64,000 bases of DNA from Mycteria americana (lineage: Eukaryota; Chordata; Aves; Ciconiiformes; Ciconiidae). The DNA lies in contig NC_134390.1 in NCBI RefSeq assembly GCF_035582795.1, forward strand, positions 541,060 to 605,059, written 5' to 3'. How positions within the stretch are numbered: position 1 is the first letter of the stretch; the number at the start of each line of letters is the position of its first letter. A program made the position numbers and the translations under genes. Positions 1-10,519 of this stretch are shown here, in pieces. Under the pieces are notes generated by a model that did not search any database, had not been told where the DNA came from, and was given only the letters and a program-made list of their open reading frames with translations.

Positions 1-137
1 ACCCCAATCCCGGTCTCTCTCCCGTACCCCCCGGCCACCCCCTTCCCCCCCCACGCCCTCAGCCCCCCGTCCCCTCCCCGCCCGCGCCCCACGCCCGTCC
101 CCAGCCGGGTCCCCGTCCCCGTCCCCACGCCGGGCTC
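1..137 (-). other. ITGB7: ITGB7 intron, truncated by window edge
   Basis: C-rich sequence downstream of the exon 12 donor. No coding homology is visible. The remaining ITGB7 exons (beta-tail, transmembrane, cytoplasmic) should lie to the left. Confidence 0.7.
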
Positions 138-139
138 AC

Positions 140-375
140 CGGAGGCGCTGGCAGGGGGTGCGGCAGGAGGGGCAGTGGGCGCAGAGGGGTCCCACGTAGC
201 CGGGCTGGCAGAGGCAGCTCCCGCAGACGCAGCGCCCGTGGCCGCCGCACTCCCCGGCCGCCGCGCAGGCAGCCCTCCCGGCCCAGGGGGCAACCGCAGC
301 CGCCGCCCCCGAAGCCCTTGTGGCACCGGCACCTCCCGCACACGCACTCGCCCCGCTGCGGGCCTGGGCACCGCG
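140..375 (-). CDS. ITGB7: ITGB7 exon 12: EGF modules, one-base frameshift
   Basis: Encodes [20 protein letters not shown] and [16 protein letters not shown]. After a break near 250-262 it continues [20 protein letters not shown] and [16 protein letters not shown], matching human GHGRCKCNRCQCLDGYYGAL. The GTGAGC donor at 138-139 shows the gene continues to the left of the window. Confidence 0.87.
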
Positions 376-3300
376 CTGGCGTCACGTGGCCCCGCGGCCG
401 CCGCGGGACCCCGTGGGACAGGGACGGGACCCGTGGGGACAGGGATGGGACCCCCATGGGGACAGGGACGTGCGATGGGGACAGGAGCCCACGGGACACA
501 TGGTGGGAAAGGGACCCGTGGGGACAGGAGCAGGTGACAGGGACGGGACCCCATGGGGACAGGGATGGGACCCGTGGGGACAGGGACGGGACCCCATGGG
601 GACAGGGGCAGGTGACAGGGATGGGACCCGTGGGGACAGGGACGTGCGATGGGGACAGGAGCCCATGGGACACGTGGTGGGGATGGGACCCGTGGGGACA
701 GGAACAGGACCCATGGGGACAGGAGCCACGGGACACATGGTGGGGATGGGACCCATGGGGACAGGGATGGGACCCATGGGGACAAGGATGGGACCCATGG
801 GGACAGGAGCCGTGGGACACGTGGTGGGGATGGGACCCGTGGGGACAGGAGCAGGTGACAGGGATGGGACCCCATGGGCACAGGGATGGGACCCCCATGG
901 GGACAGGGATGGGACCCCCATGGGGACAGGGGCAGGTGACAGGGATGGGACCCATGGGGACAGGGACGTGCGATGGGGGACAGGAGCCCACAGGACACGT
1001 GGTGGGGATGGGACCCGTGGGGACAGGGGCAGGTGACAGGGACGGGACCCCATGGGGACAGGGATGGGGGATGAGACCCCCCATGGGGACGTGCTGCGGG
1101 GAGGGCCCCCCCCAGGGATGGGAAGGCCAAGGACGGGCACAGGGCACGGCCCCCATGGCCCCCTGTCCCCCCCGTGTCCCCCCGTGTCCCCACCTCCGCA
1201 GGGCAGCCCCTCGTGGCGCTCGCAGGCGCTGCTGTCGCACTGGCAGAGGGTCCCGCTCAGCCCGGGGGGGGCACCTGCAGGCGCCGCAGACGCACTGGCC
1301 CCTCCCGCTGCAGGGGGGGGCCGTGCTGTTGGGGGGCCGGCCAGCCCCCCCGCCGCCTCCGCCGCCTCCGCCGCCGCCCCCCTCGCACTCGCACCGCCGG
1401 CCCTGCCGCCCCCCCGGGCAGCTATGGGGGGGGGGGTGGGGGTCAGCCACGGTGGGCCCCCACAGAGCCCTCTGGGCCCCCACGCCGGCCCGATGCCCCC
1501 CGCTGCTCCCCCATCCTGCCCCCCCCTTGCCCCTCATGGTGCCCCATGGACCCCCACCCCTGCCCCAGGGACCCCGTCCCACCCCCTCGCCCCCCACACC
1601 TGCCCCATGGACCCCTAACCCGCCCCAGGGACCCCCCCACCCTGCCCCCAGCCCCCCCCCATCCCCATCCTGCCCCCCATTGCCCCTCATGGTGCCCCCG
1701 TGGACCCCCACCCTGCCCCATATACCCTGTCCCACCCCAGGGACCCCCCCACCCTGCCCCAGCCCCCCCTACCTCCTCCACACCCCCCCCCATCCTGCCC
1801 CCCATTGCCCCTCATGGTGCCCCATGGACCCCGTCTCACCCCAGGGACCCCAACCCTGCCCCCAGCCCGCCCCACCTCCTCCACCCCCCCCATCCCCATC
1901 CTGCCCCCCATTGCTCCTCATGGTGCCCCGTGGACCCCACCCTGCCCATGGACCCCATCCCACCCCAGGGACCCCCCCACCCTGCCCCCAGCCCCCCCCC
2001 ATCCCCATCCTGCCCCCCATTGCTCCTCATGGTGCCCCATGGACCCCGTCCCACCCCCCTCGCCCCCCACCCTGCCCCATGGATCCCCAACCCACTCCAG
2101 GGACCCCCCCCCGCCCCCATTCGTCCCCCCTCCATTCTGCCCCCCATTGCCCCCTCATGGTGCCCCGTGGACCCCCAACCCACCCCAGGGACCCCCAACC
2201 CTGCCCCCAGCCCCCCCCATGCCATGCCGTGCCCCCCGGTACCTGCAGACCCCGCAGAGGAGGGTCCCCCCGTGGCAGAGGGCGGCCTGGGGCTGGTGGT
2301 GGGTGCAGGAGCACCCGCAGAGGGTGCCCAGCTCCAGGCTCAGCTCCTCGGTGAAGCCCAGCACCCGCAGCCCCACGCGCTGCAGGGACCCCAGGCAGGC
2401 GCTCGCTCCGCACCCGCACCGTGAAGGTCACCTGCGGGGGGGGGGACACACACCCATGGGGACACCCACGGCATGGGGACACCCATGGGGACATCCATGG
2501 CATGGGGACACCCACAGCATGGGGGCACCATGGGGACACCCACGGCATGGGGACACCCATGGGGACACCCACGGGGACACCCATGGCATGGTGGCACCCA
2601 TGGGGACACCCACGGCATGGGGACACCCACGGCATGGGAGCACCATGGGGACACCCACGGGGACACCCACGGCATGGGGACACCCACGAGGGCACCCATG
2701 GGGACACCCATGGCATGGCAGCATCCACGGGGACACCCACGGCACGGGTACACCCACGGGGGCACCCATGGGGACACCCACGGCATGGGGACACCCACGG
2801 GGACCACCCATGGCATGGCGGCACCCATGGGGACACCCACGGCATGGGGACACCCACAGCATGGCAGCACCCATGGGGACACCATGGCATGGGGGACACC
2901 CATGGGGACACCCACGGCATGGAGGCACCCATGGGGACACCCACGGCATGGGGACACCCACGGGGACACTCACAGCACAGGGACACCCACGGCATAGAGA
3001 CACCCATGGGGACACCCACGCCACGGGGCCACCCACGGCACAAAAGGACGGAGGGACACACAGCCGGGTGGGACGCACGGAGACGCCGGGACAGAGGACG
3101 GGGGGGACACGCACGGGCGCAGGATCAGGCCCGGGGGCTGGGTGAAGCCGGGTGGCTCTGCCCCTCCCCCGTGGGTCCCCCCTGTCACCCCCTGTCACCC
3201 CCGTGGGGTTCCCCCCCCCCCCCCATCCCAGCCCTGCCTGACCCAGCCCGGCACCCCCATCCCTGCCCGCTGCCCCCCCGCGTCCCCTTACGTCCCCTCG

Positions 3301-6300
3301 GTGTCCCCGTCCCCCCCCCCACCTCTGGTTGACGCGGACACCGGCGCAGCGGCCGCCGTGGGGCCGGGGGGGCTGGGGGGGGCCCCCGCAGTGGGACTCG
3401 TAGCTGAGGCTGATGCCGGGGGGCAAGGCGAGTGCTGCAGCTCCACCGTGGACGAGAGGCTCTGGGGCGGGGGAAACGACACCCCGTGGGTGTCAGCACC
3501 CACCGAGCCCCCCCCGGGGGGCACCCACACCCCCCCCCCCCCCCGCTCACGTTGTAGGCGTCGGCGATGAGCTGCACCACGTTGCTGGAGTCCTCCCGCA
3601 GCTCCCCCACCACCGACTTGGGGATCAGGCGGCTCAGCTCCTGCACGGGGACACGGTCAAAGGGGGGGGGGGGGGGGGGGGGGGGGCCGGGGACCCCCCC
3701 TCAGGGACCCCCCCCACCCCCCCCTCACCTGGTAGACCGGCACGGTGGGACCCGTCACGGCGAAGATGGGCTGGATGTTGGCGGCCGAAAGCACCTGGGC
3801 CAAGTGTCCCACCGAGGGGTAGTCCTGCGGGGGGGGCGGGGGGGGGCATGGGTGCTGGGGTGCCCCCTCCACCCCCAACACCCCCCACCCCACCCCAAAA
3901 ACCCCCCCACCCCAAAAACCCCCACCCCCAACACCCCCCCACCCCCACCCCAAAAACCCCACCCCCAACACCCCCCACCCCACCCCAAAAACCCCCACCC
4001 CCAACACCCCCCACCCCACCCCAAACCCCCCACCCCCCACCCCCCCCACCCCACCCCCAAAAACCCCATCCCAAACACCCCCCCACCCCAACCCCCCCCC
4101 CCAAACACCCCCCCACCCCACCCCAAAACCCCCCCCAACACCCCCCCACCCCACCAACCCCCACCCAAACACCCCACCCCACCCAAAAACCCCCACCCCC
4201 CAACACCCCCCCACCTCAACACACCCACCCCAAAAACCCCCACTCCCAACACCCCCCCACCCCACCCCAAAAACCCCCCATCCCAAACACCCCCCCCACC
4301 CCAAAACCCCCACCCCCAAAAACCCCCACCCCAAACACCCCCCACCCCACCCCAAAAGCCCCCACCCCCAACACCCCCCCACCCCAAAAACCCCCACTCC
4401 CAACACCCCTCCACCCCACCCCCAAAAACCCCATCCCAAACACCCCCCCACCCCAAAAAAACCCACTCCAAAAACCCCCACCCCAAACACCCCCCACCCT
4501 CACCCCACCCCCCCCACCCCACCCCAAAAACCCGCACCCCAAACACCCCCCACCCACACACCCCCCCACCCCAAACACCCCCACCCCAAAACCCCCCCCA
4601 CCCCAAAAACCCCCACCCCCCAACACCCCCCCACCCCACCACCCAAAACCCCCCCACCCCAACACCCCCCCCACCCCACCCCAAAAACCCCCACCCTAAA
4701 CCCCCCCCCACCCCACAAACCCCCCCCCCCCAAAACCCCCCCCCCCCCCCCAAAACCCCCCCACCCCAACACCCCCCCCCACCCCCAACACCCCCCCCCA
4801 CCCCACCCCAAAAACCCCCCCCCTAAAACCCCCCCCACCCCACAAACCCCCCCCCCCCCAACCCCCCCCCCCCCGGCGTCCGGGCACCCACATAGAGGTG
4901 GCTTTGGGCGTAGACGCCGCTGGCGTCGAGGTGGCAGCGGGCGTCGCTGGGGGTGACGATGCCGCCCAGTTTGCCGTCCCCCGCCGTGTGGAAGGTGTCG
5001 TCCGAGGCGAAGACCAGCAGGCGGGTGACCGGGCGCCAGCCGATGCGCTCCTGGGGGGGGCACGGCCGTGGGGCGCGCGCCGGCGAGCTTGCGCGGGCTT
5101 CCGCGTGCGGCCGTGCTCGCGCGCGCTGCGCTTGCAGAGGCTTTCGCGTGCAGGCGCGCTCGCACGCGCCCCGTGCGTGCATGGTCACTTGCAGACAGGC
5201 GTGTTTGCACGCAGGCGCGCTTGCACGTGCTCTTGCAGCCCGCACGCTTGCATGCACCATGCATGCAGGCTCGCTTGCACGCACGCTTGCACATACCATG
5301 CATGCAGGCTCACTTGCACGTGCTCTTGCAGCCCGCATGCTTGCACGCACGCTTGCACGCAGGCTCACTTGCACGCACGCTTGTACACACCCATGCGTGC
5401 AGGCTCACTTGCAGACAGGCGTGTTTGCACGCAGGCACACTTGCACGCACCCATGCATGCAGGCTCGCTTGCACGCACGCTTGCACACACCCGTGCGTGC
5501 AGGCTCACTTGCAGACAGGCGTGTTTGCATGCAGGCGCGCTTGCACATGCTCTTGCAGCCCCGCACGCTTGCACGCAGGCTCACTTGCATGCACGCTTGC
5601 ACGCGCGCTTGCACCACACCCGTGCATGCAGGGTCACTTGCAGGCAGGCGTGTTTGCACGCAGGCACACTTGCACGCACCCATGCATGCAGGCTCGCTTG
5701 CACGCACGCTTGCACGCACCTGTGCGTGCAGGGTCACTTGCACATGCTCTTGCAGCCCGCATGCTTGCACGCACGCTTGCACGCAGGCTCACTTGCATGC
5801 ACGCTTGCACGCACCCATGCGTGCAGGCTCACTTGCAGGCACACTTGCACGCACCTGTGCATGCAGGGTCACTTGCAGACAGGTGTGTTTGCACGCAGGC
5901 ATGCTTGCACGTGCTCTTGCAGCCCGCGCACTTGCACGCACCATGCATGCAGGCTCGTTTGCATGCACGCTTGCATGCACCCGTGCGTGCAGACTCGCTT
6001 GCAGAGAGGCGTGTTTGCATGCTAGGCGCGCTTGCACGTGCTCTTGCAGCCCACACGCTTGCGCACACGCTTGCACACACACCTGCACGTTCTTTTGCAC
6101 GTAGGCACACTTAGCACGTGCTCTTCCACGCGCCCCTGCACGCAGGCTCTTTTGCATGCACGCACGCTTGCACGTGCTCTTGCAGGCCGGCACGCTTGCA
6201 GACTCGCTCGCAGGCCGGCAGCTCTGCATATACCCTTGCACGCAAACGTGCTTGCGGGCTCGCTTGCAGGCAGGCACGCTCGCAGCCGCTCTTGCACGCT

Positions 6301-9300
6301 CACGGACCCGCCCGTGCACGCCCGCGGGGGGACGCTCGCACGCGCGCTTGCAGACGCCCTTACGCGCGGCCTCGCTGGCGGGCGGGCGCTCGCGCGTCCG
6401 CGCTTGCTCTCGCAGCGCCCGTTTGCACGCGGGCACCCCTCGCAAAAAACGCACGCCACCCCCCCAACCCCCCTTCGCCCACCCGCCCTCGCCCGCTGAC
6501 CTCGCAGACGGCCACCTGCATGATGGCGTCGAAGCCGCCCTCGGGCGCGTCCAGGTTGCCGGAGATGCGCTGGCGGCTGACGCGCTCGGTGAACTCGCCG
6601 GCGTCGGCGGTGAGGGAGAGGACGTGGCGGAAGGCGGCGGGGGGGGTCGCAGGGCTCCTGCCGCTCCGAACAGGGGTTGCGCAGCTTGGAGGGCACCGTG
6701 CTGACGTAGGGCAGCGCCGTCTTGTCCACGAAGGAGCCGAAACCTGGCGGGGAACCCAGTTTGGGGGTTGGAGGAACGCCCAAGCGCCCCCGAAATCCCC
6801 CACGGGGGGACCCCCGCCCGCCCGGCCGCCCGCCCGCCCGCCCTCCGGCGCGTCCCCACCGATGCGGACGGAGGAGGTGACGTTGCGCAGGGCGGCCAGG
6901 AGGTCGCTGCCCAGCTTGCGGACGTTCTCCAGGTCGTCCCTCATGGAGTAGGAGAGGTCCATCAGGTAGTAGAGGTCCACGGGGTGGCCCTGCGCCCGCC
7001 GGAACCGCACCTGGAAGCTCTGCTCCTCCCCTGGGGCGGGGGTCAGGGGGCAGCCGGACCCTCCCCCGCGTCCCACCGGGACCCCCCCCCCCACCACCAC
7101 CACCACTTCCCCGGCCACCTCCGGCCAGGCCCCGGCGCCCCGCTGCTCCGTCTCCCCACGCGGCCGTCGGTCCGTCTCCCCCGTCCCCCTTCCATCCACC
7201 TTCTCCATCCCCCCAACCATCCCTCCCTCCGTGCCCCATCACGCTCTCCACCCGTCCGTCCGTCCGTCCTCCCTCTCCCCATCCCCTCTCCCTCTCCCAT
7301 CCCTCCGTTCTCCCATCCACCGTCTCCACTCCTCCACCCACCCCACCATCTTCTCCCTCCATCTCCCATCCCTCTTCTCCATCCCTCATCCCTCTGTTCT
7401 TCCGTCCACCTTCCATCCACCTTCTCCATCCCTCCACCTACCCCACCATCCCTCCATCTTCTCCCTCCCTCCCTCCCCCCATCCCTCCCTCCATCTCCCA
7501 TCCCTCTCCATCCCTCTGTTCTTCCATCCACCTTCTCCACCCCTCCACCTCCCACTCCCTCCCTCTTCTCCCTTCCTCTCCCCATCCCTCTTTTCCATCC
7601 CTCCATCCCCCTTCTCCATCCCTCCACCTCCCACTCCCTCCCTCTCCCCATCCCTCCCTCCATCTCCCATCCCTCTTCTCCATCCCTCCACCTCCCACTC
7701 CCTCCCTCTTCTCCCTCCCTCTCCCATCCCTCCCTCCATCTCCCATCCCTCCATCCCCCTTCTCCATCCCACTCCCTCCCTCCATCTTCTCCCTCCATCC
7801 CTCCATCCCTCTCCAGCACCCTCCCCATCCCTCCACCCCTCCATTCTTCCATCCCCCTTCCATCCCCCGTCTCCACCCATCTTCTCCATCCCCCCCAACC
7901 ATCCCTCCCTCCGTGCCCCATCGCGCTCTCCACCCGTCCGTCCGTCCGTCCTCCCTCTCCCATGGACCCCTCCCTCCCATGGACCTCTCCCTCCCCCCGT
8001 GGACCTCCATCCCTCCCTTGTTCCGTCCACCTTCTCCCTCCCTCTCCCTCCCCCTCCCCATCCCTCCCCCCCCGTACCCCCCCCCGTCCCCTCACCAGGC
8101 CGGAGCAGCACTTGGACTCCCTGGGGCCGCAGCTGGGGGGGCCCCCCCCGCCCCCCCCCGGGCCGGCTCCTCATCCTCATCTCCCGCACCCGCACGCTGC
8201 CGCGCGGCTCCACCACGGCGCCGGGGGGGCACCCAGCGCGCTCCAGGGCCTCGCGCGGGGCGCAGCGGGTGGCTTCTGCCTGCCCCCCCCGCGTGAAATC
8301 CTGCGGGAGACGGGGGTCAGCGCCCGCACCCCCCGCCCGGCCCTGCACCCATCGCCCTGCACCCCACACAGCACCCCACGCTGCCCTGCACCCCACACAG
8401 CACCCCACACTGTCCTGCACCCCACATCCCCCTGCACCCATCACCCTGCACCCCACAACAGCACCCCACATCCCCCCCTGCACCCATCGCCCTGCACCCC
8501 ACACAGCACCCCACGCCGCCCTGCACCCCACACAGCACCCCACGCTGCCCTGCACCCATCACCCTGCACTCCCACACAGCACCCCACGCTGCCCTGCACC
8601 CCACACAGCACCCCACACTGTCCTGCACCCCACATCCCCCCTGCACCCATCACCCTGCACCCCACACAGCACCCCACATCCCCCCCTGCACCCATTGCCC
8701 TGCACCCCACACAGCACCCCACGCCGCCCTGCACCCCCACATCCCCCCCTGCACCCCACACAGCACCCCACGCTGTCCTGCACCCCACATCCCCCTCTGC
8801 ACCCATCGCCCTGCACCCCACGCCGCCCTGCACCCCCACATCCCCCCCTGCACTCCACACAGCACCCCACGCTGTTCTGCACCCCACATCCCCCCCCTGC
8901 ACCCATCACCCTGCACCCCCACGCCGCCCTGCACCCCACATCCCCCCCTCGCACTCCACACAGCACCCCACATCCCCCCCTGCACCCCACACAACACCCC
9001 GCACTGCCCTGCACCCATCACCCTGCACCCCACACTGCCCTGCACCCCACACAGCACCTCACACAGCACCCCACGCTGTCTGCACACCCCACATCCCCCC
9101 CTGCACCCCACATCCCCCCGGCAGCCATCGCTCACGTCCCCAGCACCCATCGCCCCAGAACTCTTCTCCCTGCCCCCCACATCCCTCTGCAGTGTCCCTC
9201 CTGCACCCACATCCCCTGCACCCAGCACCCACAGCCCCAGCACCCCACGGCCCTGCCCCTAAGGGGACGTGGGAGACGGGCGGGTGCTGGGTGCTGCGGG

Positions 9301-10519
9301 GGGGCCACCCCTCCCCGCTGTTTGTCACCGAGGTTTTGCTGCTTCCTGGTGACAAACCGCAGGGCGGGGGGGGTCACGCAAGGGCTGGGGGCGGGGGGCC
9401 TGGCACCCACCGGGCCCCACGGCACACGGGGGGGGGGAGCCCAGCGACAACGGGGACCTCGGTGACAAGGGGGACCCCAGGGAAAATGGGGACCCCCAAA
9501 GCGCACCAAAGACCTCAGGGATAATGGGGACCCCCCACAGCACGCGGGGACCCCAGGGACAAACAGGCATCGCCACGGGACGCTTGGGGGCCCAGGGACA
9601 CGTGGGGACCCCCACAACACACTGGGGACCCCCAGGGACCCCCAGGCGCCTGTGACCCCCCCCCCCCCCGGCACCCCATGGCACAGAAGGGACCTCACGC
9701 CTCAGCGGGGACCCACAGGGACACCGTGCCCCCCTCCACAGCACAGCCACCACCCCACGGCACACCACCACCCCGTGGGGCCCCCCCGCGGGACGCCAGG
9801 CCCCCCCCCCCCCCACGCTGCACCCTTCCTGCGACAACCCAGTGCGGCCCCACGGGGACCCCACGGGACACCGGGACCCGCAGGGGACACGGGGACCTCA
9901 TGGGGGACCCCACAGCATAGAGGGGACCCCCGGGGACAGTGGGGGACCCCACGGCACACAAGGACCCTTGGGGACCCCACGGGACACGGAGCCCCCCATG
10001 AGACACGGGGACCCCACGACACATGGCCACCCCACGGCGCGTGGGGACCCCCACGGCACCCCAGTCCCCCACCCCTTGCCCCCACAGAGGGACCCCAAAG
10101 CCACACCGCGACCCCCACGGACGCGGGGAGACGCGCCCCTCCCCCCCCCGCGGCACCACGACCCCCAACAGGGCGGGGAACCCCCGAATCCGGACCCCGA
10201 GTGCCCCGGGTGTGGGGGGGTGGGCGTGGGGAGGGGATGCCAGGTCGCGGGGGGGGGGGTCCCCGCACTCACCGGGGTCCTCGCACCAGGCGCATCGCGG
10301 GTGGGAGCGGACACACGCCTCGCAGGACGCCTGGGGCTCGCAGGACCCCTGGGGGCACCCGGGGGGGGGGTCAGGGGGACTGGGGTGGAGGGGACCCCCC
10401 CTCGGGTGCCCCCCCCCGGGTGCCCCCCCCCGCCCCTCACCTGCCCCTGCCCCTGCCCCGGCCCCCCCCGGGGTCGCCAGCAGCAGCAGCAGCAGCAGGA
10501 GCCCCCCCGGCCGCCCCAT
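140..10519 (-). CDS. ITGB7: Integrin beta-7 (5' twelve coding exons; 3' part off the window)
   Basis: Beta subunit of leukocyte integrins; in mammals it pairs with alpha-4 or alpha-E at the plasma membrane. Exons in transcript order: 10441-10519, 10273-10348, 8096-8300, 6860-7030, 6501-6743, 4892-5050, 3729-3824, 3551-3640, 3323-3461, 2243-2431, 1194-1421, 140-375, each with GT/AG borders. Order of domains: leucine-rich signal peptide, PSI cysteines, beta-I domain with the DLSYS metal-site motif, hybrid region, then cysteine-rich EGF modules. Human beta-7 is about 798 residues; roughly the first 600 are represented. Its neighbour RARG supports ITGB7 over other beta integrins. Single-base frame breaks occur in exons 5, 9, 10, 11 and 12, and the phases of exons 1-2-3 do not chain. 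Because every splice site is kept and the frame resumes after each break, I favour sequence error over a pseudogene, but cannot prove it. Confidence 0.9.
400..1080. repeat. Minisatellite in ITGB7 intron (GGGACAGGGATGGGACCC type)
   Basis: About 20-bp units built from GGGACAGGGATGGGACCCAT, with some longer variants carrying GGTGACAGGG or GGACACGTGGTGGGG. It fills the intron between exons 12 and 11. Confidence 0.9.
1194..1421 (-). CDS. ITGB7: ITGB7 exon 11: EGF modules, one-base frameshift
   Basis: Encodes [13 protein letters not shown], a poly-glycine insert, [20 protein letters not shown] and CRCPP. A break in the G8 run at 1264-1271 shifts the frame, which continues [20 protein letters not shown]. 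Cysteine spacing is that of integrin EGF repeats. The poly-Gly stretch is longer than in human beta-7. Confidence 0.87.
1480..2225. repeat. Long-unit tandem repeat in ITGB7 intron
   Basis: CTCATGGTGCCCC recurs near 1533, 1687, 1814, 1919, 2027 and 2155, so units are about 105-155 bp, each ending in a CAGGGACCCC block. It fills the intron between exons 11 and 10. Confidence 0.85.
2243..2431 (-). CDS. ITGB7: ITGB7 exon 10: hybrid to first EGF, one-base frameshift
   Basis: Starts [11 protein letters not shown], then the frame moves by one near 2395-2402 and continues [20 protein letters not shown] and [20 protein letters not shown]. It ends LLCGVC, the first EGF cysteines. Human: LRLRALGFSEELIVELHTLCDCNC. 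The donor is GTACCG. Confidence 0.87.
2445..3050. repeat. Minisatellite in ITGB7 intron (GGGGACACCCACGGCAT type)
   Basis: Short units alternating GGGGACACCCACGGCAT and GGGGACACCCATG, with one- or two-base variants, between exons 10 and 9. Confidence 0.9.
3323..3461 (-). CDS. ITGB7: ITGB7 exon 9: hybrid domain, one-base frameshift
   Basis: Starts [11 protein letters not shown] and resumes one frame over as [20 protein letters not shown] and CAGVRVNQR, as in human SLSSTVTLEHSSLPPGVHISYES. About one base is missing near 3425-3433. The borders are standard. Confidence 0.88.
3551..3640 (-). CDS. ITGB7: ITGB7 exon 8: end of beta-I domain
   Basis: Encodes [20 protein letters not shown] then [10 protein letters not shown], exactly 30 codons, matching human ELSKLIPKSAVGELSEDSSN. 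The donor is GTGAGC. Confidence 0.95.
3729..3824 (-). CDS. ITGB7: ITGB7 exon 7: beta-I domain
   Basis: Encodes [20 protein letters not shown] then [12 protein letters not shown], 32 codons with intact frame and splice sites. The [12 protein letters not shown] core is strongly conserved in beta-7. Confidence 0.95.
3850..4875. repeat. CCCCAAAAACCCC-rich simple repeat in ITGB7 intron
   Basis: About 1 kb made almost only of C and A, with CACCCCAAAAACCCCCACCC as the recurring word, between exons 7 and 6. On the sense strand of ITGB7 this is GGGGTTTTTGGGG, a string of G-runs able in principle to form G-quadruplexes. Confidence 0.95.
4892..5050 (-). CDS. ITGB7: ITGB7 exon 6: beta-I domain
   Basis: Encodes [40 protein letters not shown] and [13 protein letters not shown] over 53 codons without a break. 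It aligns with human beta-7 IGWRNVSRLLVFTSDDTFH. The donor is GTGGGT, and the flanking introns hold two different long repeat arrays. Confidence 0.95.
5080..6440. repeat. TTGCACGC-type minisatellite in ITGB7 intron
   Basis: Degenerate units built from CTTGCACGCACGCTTGCACG and GCAGGCTCACTTGCA, with recurring GACAGGCGTGTTTGCACGCA and CTCTTGCAGCCCGCA blocks. It lies between exons 6 and 5. Confidence 0.93.
6501..6743 (-). CDS. ITGB7: ITGB7 exon 5: beta-I domain, one-base frameshift
   Basis: The first part encodes [20 protein letters not shown] and [11 protein letters not shown]. After a run of eight C (8 G at 6639-6646 on the plus strand) the frame moves by one, and the next frame gives [20 protein letters not shown] and [20 protein letters not shown]. 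Removing one C makes the exon 242 bases and restores the phase needed by exon 6. Confidence 0.9.
6860..7030 (-). CDS. ITGB7: ITGB7 exon 4: start of beta-I domain with MIDAS
   Basis: Encodes [20 protein letters not shown], then [20 protein letters not shown]. The D-L-S-Y-S motif is the metal-ion-dependent adhesion site (DxSxS) that coordinates the ligand-binding cation in all beta integrins, with the adjacent MRDD segment. In phase 1, out phase 1; no frame break. Confidence 0.95.
7085..8090. repeat. CCATCCCTCC-type pyrimidine-rich repeat in ITGB7 intron
   Basis: Polypyrimidine tract of CTCCATCCCTCC and CTTCTCCATCC words between exons 4 and 3. A block of about 45 bases (GCCCCATCRCGCTCTCCACC followed by a triple GTCC) appears at both about 7231 and 7916. 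Confidence 0.9.
8096..8300 (-). CDS. ITGB7: ITGB7 exon 3: PSI/hybrid segment
   Basis: Encodes [19 protein letters not shown] and continues to [14 protein letters not shown], matching the segment of beta integrins between the PSI core and the beta-I domain (human NFTASGE...RCARREELL and LAPQRVRVTLRPG). It ends in phase 1 and chains correctly to exon 4. The 2-kb intron upstream is filled by repeats. Confidence 0.88.
8330..9240. repeat. CTGCACCCCACACAGCACCC minisatellite in ITGB7 intron
   Basis: Units of roughly 25-30 bp built from CTGCACCCCACACAGCACCC and CTGCACCCATCACC, in the intron between exons 3 and 2. Confidence 0.92.
9420..10060. repeat. Degenerate GGGGACCCC repeat in ITGB7 intron
   Basis: Loosely repeated GGGGACCCCACGGCACA words with GGGACAC variants, between exons 3 and 2. 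It is less regular than the neighbouring array. Confidence 0.75.
10273..10348 (-). CDS. ITGB7: ITGB7 exon 2: PSI domain
   Basis: Encodes [19 protein letters not shown] followed by AWCEDPG. The spacing C-x5-C-x2-C and the C-A-W-C core are those of the integrin PSI domain, as in human beta-7 (CAWC). AG acceptor after a C-rich tract and GTGAGT donor. Read in its own frame it starts in phase 0 and ends in phase 1, so the joins to exons 1 and 3 are each off by one base. An indel in the flanking G run is the simplest explanation. Confidence 0.85.
10441..10519 (-). CDS. ITGB7: ITGB7 exon 1: start codon and signal peptide
   Basis: The ATG lies at 10519-10517. It is followed by MGRPG, a run of seven leucines encoded by repeated CTG codons, and a Gly/Ala tail, which is a typical signal peptide. 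The exon ends at a GTGAGG donor. The CTG run is a short trinucleotide repeat within coding DNA. The exon ends in phase 1, which does not match the frame of exon 2. Confidence 0.8.

Noticed and set aside
3850-4875. Telomeric sequence (CCCCAAAA-like)
   Set aside because: The vertebrate telomere repeat is TTAGGG. This C/A tract lies between two ITGB7 exons and is irregular.
140-10519. Calling ITGB7 a pseudogene
   Set aside because: All twelve exons keep splice sites and conserved motifs, and single-base changes restore the frame each time. Sequence error is at least as likely.
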